Assembly: GCF_036894955.1 (NCBI RefSeq)
Contig: NZ_CP145905.1
Coordinates: 5,312,001-5,376,000 of the forward strand
Reading direction: 5' to 3'
DNA length: 64,000 nt
Source of the DNA: Paenibacillus sp. KS-LC4
GTDB taxonomy: Bacteria > Bacillota > Bacilli > Paenibacillales > Paenibacillaceae
The notes below the pieces were generated by a model. It saw only the letters and a program-made list of their open reading frames with translations, did no database searches and was not told the origin of the DNA. The translations under genes and the position numbers were made by a program. Positions 58,941 through 64,000 of this stretch are shown here, in pieces. Numbering within the stretch: position 1 is the stretch's first letter; each line of letters starts with the position of its first letter.

Positions 58941-58974
58941 TCCCTCCTGCTGTTATACAGCAAGAAGGAATGCT
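58929..58974 (-). terminator. Terminator of the SLH surface-protein gene
   Basis: On the minus strand AGCATTCCTTCTTGCTGT/ACAGCAGGAGGGAATGCT is followed by TTTTTTTTG, about 93 bp past the stop codon. Confidence 0.85.
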
Positions 58975-59066
58975 CTAAATAAGTGCTAGGCTCTGACCTG
59001 CCGCGGTGGGCGGAACATGCCTTTAACGATATAGAAGAAAGATATGGCTTTGTAGCTCTTAAAGCT

Positions 59067-62000
59067 TTAGATTAAACCGGAGGTTTTCAATAGGCGCTCG
59101 ATAATTACTGCTACCTCTGCGCGCGTCATATTCGCTTTTGGTGCCAGCTGCGTGTCGCTTCTGCCTGTAACGATTTCGGCTTGCAGCACATCAGCAATAC
59201 CCGCAGTTGCCCAAGCGGACGTTTTTGCAGCATCCTTATAGCGGCCTAGCAACTCTCCTGACTCTACTGCCGGGAGCGTGTCCTTCAATCCTGTGATCTT
59301 CATAGCTTTAGCAATAATCGCCATCGCCTGCTCACGGGTAATTTTGTCGTTCGGACGGAAGGAGCCGTCCTCAAACCCATTAATTAAACCATAGGCGCTC
59401 GCTGTTTGAACAGCAGAACCGTACCAATCAGCCGATTGGACATCGGTAAATGAGGCCGCACTATTTTCAAGCTTAAGCCCCAGCCCCCTCACGATAATTG
59501 CTGCAAACTCTGCACGCGTAATATCTTTGTTTGGACTGAATAGCTCATTGCCTGTTCCATTGATGACAAGACGCGAGCCCATATTATTGACCGAAGCCTT
59601 GGCCCAGTGATTGGCAACATCTTTAAATTCAAGCGGATGCCATACAATCGAATAAGCACTATTGGTCAAGCTGTTGATTTGGACAAAATATTGGCCCTTA
59701 TCCTCTACAACCTTAGTCGGAACATGGCGAACCGTACCGTCCGGCTCGACTACGATGCCGGTTGTAATTTGATTCGGATCAATGCCAGCCGGCAAGGCGA
59801 CAGTCCGTTCTACATATACACTAAACTTAGTAATAGGGAGAATCTGATTGTTGTATACCGCACTCACTGAAAAATCCAGTGAAGGTGCTGACAACGTAAA
59901 TCCACCTTTGTCTGCTGACCCCTGCACAATTTTCATCATATTATCCGTTAAAGTACCGATCTCAATTCGAAGCGTAATATCATTCAGCGATACGGCTTGA
60001 CCCAACTGTTTCGAGATCGCATCCACGTTGATTTGCTGTGCAGGCACCGTATAGGTTGCCCGATCAGTTTTGAGCTCAAGCACAGCTTGCTTTTGCTCCA
60101 TATTTTTAATCATTTGTCCTGTCAGCTCGCCAATAACGATGTTTGAGCTATTGCCTAGCAGCGGAATCGTAATAACCGCACCTTGACCTTCTGCGGCGAG
60201 CTTCTGCTCCAGCAAAGCTTGATCGACTGTAATCGTAGTCGTAGTGCTGCCATTTACATTCGATGTAGCTGCACTTCCGATTCTCTCCAAACGCCCATTA
60301 ATCCAGATGTCTACGCCTGTACCAGATGCTCCTGAGGCTGAGGAGGACGAAGAGCCTGGCTGTGTCGTTTCACCACTGCTTGTAGGAGCTAATGGCGTAA
60401 CGGTATTGGATGAAACGGATGATACACTAGAGCCCGCACCATTAATCGCTTTTACCGTGAAGGAATAGCTCGTCCCGTTCGTGAGACCTGTAACGGTGAT
60501 CGGACTATCCGAACCCGTCGCTACTGTGTGTCCTTCCGCATCTAGAATCTCATAGCCAGTAATAGCACTTCCACCGTTATCGGTTGGTGCTGTGAATGCG
60601 ACAGTTGCTTGACCATTTCCAGCTGTGGCGGATACCGCTGTCGGCGCATTCGCAACCGTTATCGGTGTCACGGAACGCTCATTGGAGGCATCGCTCAGGT
60701 CGCTGGCAAAAACGGCTTTTACTACAAAATAGTAGGTAGTTCCATTCGTCAATCCCGTTGCTTCATAGCTGTATACCGACTGGCCGACGCTCGTAACTTC
60801 TGTATTGTAGCCCCCCGATTGCAGAGCCATATACACGTTGTAGCCATCTGCTCCATCTACTGGATTCCATTGCAGATTTGCCTTCGCATTATCTACATTA
60901 ATAGCTTGCAAGACAGGTGCCTCGTAATTTGCAGGCGTTGTGTCGCTAATGGTTATCGCTAACGTCTGCGCTGCTCCTGCACTGAAATTAAACGATAAAT
61001 TCGTCGTACCAACTGGCTGTTGGGCCAAATACGATTTACTGATCGTTACTACGTTGCCTACAATCGTATAGTCAACCATTGGCATCAGAGCTGACATACC
61101 ATTCGTAATACCGCCCAATGTATTGCCGTTCAACGTCAACGTTACAGCTACATCCGCTTGCGCCGATGTTTCTTTATCGAAGCTCGCCGTCGTCTGGCTC
61201 AAGCTGCTATCCTGCGCCGCTGGAGCTGTGGAGTCGCTAATTGAAACCGCCAATGTCTGCGCTGCTCCCGCACTGAAATTAAACGATAAATTCGTCGTAC
61301 CAACTGGCTGTTGAGCCAAATACGATTTACTGATCGTTACTACGTTGCCTACAACCGTGTAGTCTACCATTGGTGTCAGAGCTGACATACCATTCGTGAT
61401 ACCGCCCAATGTATTGCCGTTCAACGTCAACGTTACAGCTACATCCGCTTGCGCTGATGCTTCTTTATCGAAGCTCGCTGTCGTCTGGCTCAATTGGCTG
61501 TTTTGCGCCGTCGTGTCGCTCACCGTTACTGCCAACGTTTGCGCTGCTCCTGCGCTGAAATTAAACGCGAGGTTCGTCACGCCTACAGACTGCTGTGTCA
61601 AATACGCTTTGCTGATCGTTACCGTGTTGCCGACCACCGTATAATCTGTTCCCGCTGTCAGCGTCGCTCCTCCATTCGTGATGCTGCTCAGCGTATTGCC
61701 GTTCAGCGTCAACGTAACGGCTACATCTGCTTGCGCCGATGCTTCTTTATCGAAGCTCGCTGTCGTCTGGCTCAATTGGCTGTTTTGCGCCGTCGTGTCG
61801 CTCACCGTTACTGCCAGGGTTTGTGCTGCTCCTGCGCTGAAATTAAACGATAGGTTTGTCGTGCCTACAGACTGCTGCGCTAAATAGGCTTTACTGATTG
61901 TCACTACGTTGCCCACAACTGTGTAGTCCGTTCCCGCTGTTAGCGTCGCTCCTCCATTCGTGATGCTGCTCAGCGTATTGCCGTTCAGCGTCAACGTAAC

Positions 62001-64000
62001 GGCTACATCTGCTTGCGCTGATGTTTCTTTATCGAAGCTCGCCGTCGTCTGGCTCAATTGGCTGTTTTGCGCCGTCGTGTCGCTTACCGTTACTGCCAAT
62101 GTTTGCGCTGCTCCTGCGCTGAAATTAAACGCGAGGTTCGTCACGCCTACAGACTGCTGTGCCAAATACGATTTACTGATCGTTACCGTGTTGCCGACCA
62201 CCGTATAATCTGTTCCCGCTGTTAGCGTCGCTCCTCCATTCGTGATGCTGCTCAGCGTATTGCCGTTCAGCGTCAACGTAACGGCTACATCCGACTGTGC
62301 GGATGTTTCTTTATCGAAGCTTGCTGTCGTCTGGCTCAATTGGCTGTTTTGCGGTGTTGTGTCGCTCACCGTTACTGCCAACGTTTGTGCTGCTCCTGCG
62401 CTGAAATTAAACGCGAGGTTCGTCACGCCTACAGACTGCTGTGCCAAATACGCTTTGCTGATCGTTACCGTGTTGCCGACCACCGTATAATCTGTTCCCG
62501 CTGTTAGCGTCGCTCCTCCATTCGTGATGCTGCTCAGCGTATTCCCGTTCAGCGTCAACGTTACGGCTACATCCGACTGTGCGGATGTTTCTTTATCGAA
62601 GCTCGCTGTCGTCTGGCTCAATTGGCTGTTTTGCGGTGTTGTGTCGCTCACCGTTACTGCCAACGTTTGCGCTGCTCCTGCGCTGAAATTAAACGCGAGG
62701 TTCGTCACGCCTACAGACTGCTGTGCCAAATACGCTTTGCTGATCGTTACCGTGTTGCCGACCACCGTATAATCTGTTCCCGCTGTCAGCGTCGCTCCTC
62801 CATTCGTGATGCTGCTCAGCGTATTGCCGTTCAGCGTCAACGTTACGGCTACATCCGACTGTGCGGATGTTTCTTTATCGAAGCTCGCTGTCGTCTGGCT
62901 CAATTGGCTGTTTTGCGGTGTCGTGTCGCTCACCGTTACTGCCAACGTTTGCGCTGCTCCTGCGCTGAAATTAAACGCGAGGTTCGTCACGCCTACAGAC
63001 TGCTGTGCCAAATACGATTTACTGATCGTTACCGTGTTGCCGACCACCGTATAATCTGTTCCCGCTGTTAGCGTCGCTCCTCCATTCGTGATGCTGCTCA
63101 GCGTATTCCCGTTCAGCGTCAACGTTACGGCTACATCTGCTTGCGCTGATGTTTCTTTATCGAAGCTCGCTGTCGTCTGGCTCAATTGGCTGTTTTGCGG
63201 TGTCGTGTCGCTCACCGTTACTGCCAACGTTTGCGCTGCTCCTGCGCTGAAATTAAACGCGAGGTTCGTCACGCCTACAGACTGCTGTGCCAAATAGGCT
63301 TTGCTGATCGTTACCGTGTTGCCGACCACCGTATAATCTGTTCCCGCTGTTAGCGTCGCTCCTCCATTCGTGATGCTGCTCAGCGTATTCCCGTTCAGCG
63401 TCAACGTAACGGCTACATCTGCTTGCGCTGATGTTTCTTTATCGAAGCTCGCTGTTGTCTGGCTCAATTGGCTGTTTTGCGGTGTCGTGTCGCTCACCGT
63501 TACTGCCAACGTTTGCGCTGCTCCTGCGCTGAAATTAAACGCGAGGTTCGTCACGCCTACAGACTGCTGTGCCAAATACGATTTACTGATCGTTACCGTG
63601 TTGCCGACCACCGTATAATCTGTTCCCGCTGTTAGCGTCGCTCCTCCATTCGTGATGCTGCTCAGCGTATTCCCGTTCAGCGTCAACGTTACGGCTACAT
63701 CCGACTGTGCAGATGTTTCTTTATCGAAGCTCGCTGAACCTGGTGAGATCGCCGAAGAAGCTGAAACTCCTGTCATCATGACCAGCTTGTTAGGCCCGGA
63801 TACAACAACTTCATTATTGAGGTTCATTAATGCAGCTGCTCTCTTTGAACTATCTAGTGTAGAGGACGCCTGCCAAGTAGCCCCATCATCATTTGAATAA
63901 AAAATGTCCTCAGATTCATAACTGCTATCTGTAAAAAGCCCATAAAGCGTATTGCCTTTCTTTTCCATAAATGTCGAACCACCATATACGAAATAACCAC
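59067..64000 (-). CDS. Giant SLH-anchored surface protein with ten CBM_X2-type repeats (partial, 5' end outside window)
   Basis: At least 1,643 residues; the frame stays open to the window edge, so the N-terminus is missing. Order from the visible start: a BNR-like segment (FYSNDDGATW); ten tandem modules of about 94 residues (282 bp) of the CBM_X2 type (ASFDKETSAQADVAVTLTLN, DYTVVGNTVTISKAYLAQQ, FNFSAGAAQTLAVTVSDTT); two fibronectin type III domains; a linker and beta-rich domain; and three C-terminal SLH domains (FKDVANHWAKASV, FTDVQSADWYGSAV, YKDAAKTSAWATAG). It should be displayed on the cell wall via pyruvylated polymer. The modules probably act as adhesive or spacer arms. Confidence 0.9.
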   Translation of the reverse strand, partial: GYFVYGGSTFMEKKGNTLYGLFTDSSYESEDIFYSNDDGATWQASSTLDSSKRAAALMNLNNEVVVSGPNKLVMMTGVSASSAISPGSASFDKETSAQSDVAVTLTLNGNTLSSITNGGATLTAGTDYTVVGNTVTISKSYLAQQSVGVTNLAFNFSAGAAQTLAVTVSDTTPQNSQLSQTTASFDKETSAQADVAVTLTLNGNTLSSITNGGATLTAGTDYTVVGNTVTISKAYLAQQSVGVTNLAFNFSAGAAQTLAVTVSDTTPQNSQLSQTTASFDKETSAQADVAVTLTLNGNTLSSITNGGATLTAGTDYTVVGNTVTISKSYLAQQSVGVTNLAFNFSAGAAQTLAVTVSDTTPQNSQLSQTTASFDKETSAQSDVAVTLTLNGNTLSSITNGGATLTAGTDYTVVGNTVTISKAYLAQQSVGVTNLAFNFSAGAAQTLAVTVSDTTPQNSQLSQTTASFDKETSAQSDVAVTLTLNGNTLSSITNGGATLTAGTDYTVVGNTVTISKAYLAQQSVGVTNLAFNFSAGAAQTLAVTVSDTTPQNSQLSQTTASFDKETSAQSDVAVTLTLNGNTLSSITNGGATLTAGTDYTVVGNTVTISKSYLAQQSVGVTNLAFNFSAGAAQTLAVTVSDTTAQNSQLSQTTASFDKETSAQADVAVTLTLNGNTLSSITNGGATLTAGTDYTVVGNVVTISKAYLAQQSVGTTNLSFNFSAGAAQTLAVTVSDTTAQNSQLSQTTASFDKEASAQADVAVTLTLNGNTLSSITNGGATLTAGTDYTVVGNTVTISKAYLTQQSVGVTNLAFNFSAGAAQTLAVTVSDTTAQNSQLSQTTASFDKEASAQADVAVTLTLNGNTLGGITNGMSALTPMVDYTVVGNVVTISKSYLAQQPVGTTNLSFNFSAGAAQTLAVSISDSTAPAAQDSSLSQTTASFDKETSAQADVAVTLTLNGNTLGGITNGMSALMPMVDYTIVGNVVTISKSYLAQQPVGTTNLSFNFSAGAAQTLAITISDTTPANYEAPVLQAINVDNAKANLQWNPVDGADGYNVYMALQSGGYNTEVTSVGQSVYSYEATGLTNGTTYYFVVKAVFASDLSDASNERSVTPITVANAPTAVSATAGNGQATVAFTAPTDNGGSAITGYEILDAEGHTVATGSDSPITVTGLTNGTSYSFTVKAINGAGSSVSSVSSNTVTPLAPTSSGETTQPGSSSSSASGASGTGVDIWINGRLERIGSAATSNVNGSTTTTITVDQALLEQKLAAEGQGAVITIPLLGNSSNIVIGELTGQMIKNMEQKQAVLELKTDRATYTVPAQQINVDAISKQLGQAVSLNDITLRIEIGTLTDNMMKIVQGSADKGGFTLSAPSLDFSVSAVYNNQILPITKFSVYVERTVALPAGIDPNQITTGIVVEPDGTVRHVPTKVVEDKGQYFVQINSLTNSAYSIVWHPLEFKDVANHWAKASVNNMGSRLVINGTGNELFSPNKDITRAEFAAIIVRGLGLKLENSAASFTDVQSADWYGSAVQTASAYGLINGFEDGSFRPNDKITREQAMAIIAKAMKITGLKDTLPAVESGELLGRYKDAAKTSAWATAGIADVLQAEIVTGRSDTQLAPKANMTRAEVAVIIERLLKTSGLI
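60946..63740. repeat. Ten near-identical 282-bp tandem repeats within the surface-protein gene
   Basis: The period is exactly 282 bp: the same 27-bp block recurs at 61678, 61960, 62242, 62524, 62806, 63088, 63370 and 63652. The two C-terminal modules (from about 60.95 and 61.23 kb) are more diverged (GGITNGMSAL variant). Near identity at DNA level implies recent expansion or gene conversion. Confidence 0.92.

Larger units (their letters stand above)
58515..59066. other. Intergenic region with dispersed repeats and terminator
   Basis: Four copies of the GCGGACAG-type motif (locus C) at 58650-58670, 58700-58720, 58758-58778 and 58807-58826, the AT-rich dispersed element (58824-58940), then a minus-strand terminator. 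No gene is supported. Confidence 0.55.

Noticed and set aside
59607..63900. Many plus-strand frames opposite the CBM_X2 repeats
   Set aside because: Antisense shadows of the repeated surface-protein gene, identical every 282 bp, without ribosome sites.

Overview
The window looks like a chromosome segment of a Paenibacillus-type Bacillota. The pointers are moderate GC, strong AGGAGG-type ribosome binding sites, a T-box leader on argS, copper-amine-oxidase 'stalk' domains on exported proteins, an SLH-anchored surface protein, and several Mur paralogs outside the usual cell-wall cluster. No rRNA, tRNA, CRISPR array, prophage or transposase gene was seen. Functions are inferred from reading protein motifs; no database search was run.

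Layout. 1-9.7 kb: end of an iron-type alcohol dehydrogenase, an EamA transporter, an unusual L-lactate dehydrogenase behind a cluster of DnaA-box-like sites, T-box-controlled argS, an AT-rich block of small membrane or exported proteins, and a two-component system followed by a propeller lipoprotein. 9.9-18.6 kb: an SDR, a GH13 neopullulanase-like enzyme, a PPC-like secreted protein, and glycogen genes (glgB-glgA on the minus strand, divergent glgC). 18.8-27.4 kb: an APH-type kinase, an RCC1/stalk protein, paralogs of pyrH and murG, an SDR, thrC, and an SRPBCC-ArsR pair. 27.4-32.4 kb: repeat-rich DNA, a GlsB-type membrane protein, an XRE regulator, and two exported or membrane proteins of unknown function.

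32.5-50.9 kb is an exopolysaccharide (EPS) cluster on the minus strand. In transcription order it reads: structured leader with terminator, capA, capB, a 745-bp gap, galU, priming sugar transferase, GT4, O-antigen ligase/polymerase, GT4, TuaH-like GT, murB, murA, Wzx flippase, GT2, another gap, fused manC/manA, a phosphohexomutase homolog lacking its active-site motifs, and ugd. It could supply UDP-glucose, UDP-glucuronate and GDP-mannose, and through MurA/MurB possibly UDP-N-acetylmuramate. Its gaps carry a long nested-hairpin repeat whose stems differ between copies by compensating changes.

51-64 kb: small unknown proteins; a three-gene cassette of an Hsp90-like GHKL ATPase and two tandem paralogous helical-repeat proteins; an exported stalk-domain protein; and the C-terminal part of a giant surface protein with ten near-identical CBM_X2-type repeats, two FN3 domains and three SLH domains, which runs off the window.

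The strongest candidates for new biology are the Hsp90-like/helical-repeat cassette, murA-murB inside the EPS cluster, the apparent pseudo-phosphoglucomutase, the EPS leader RNA, and the covarying hairpin repeats.
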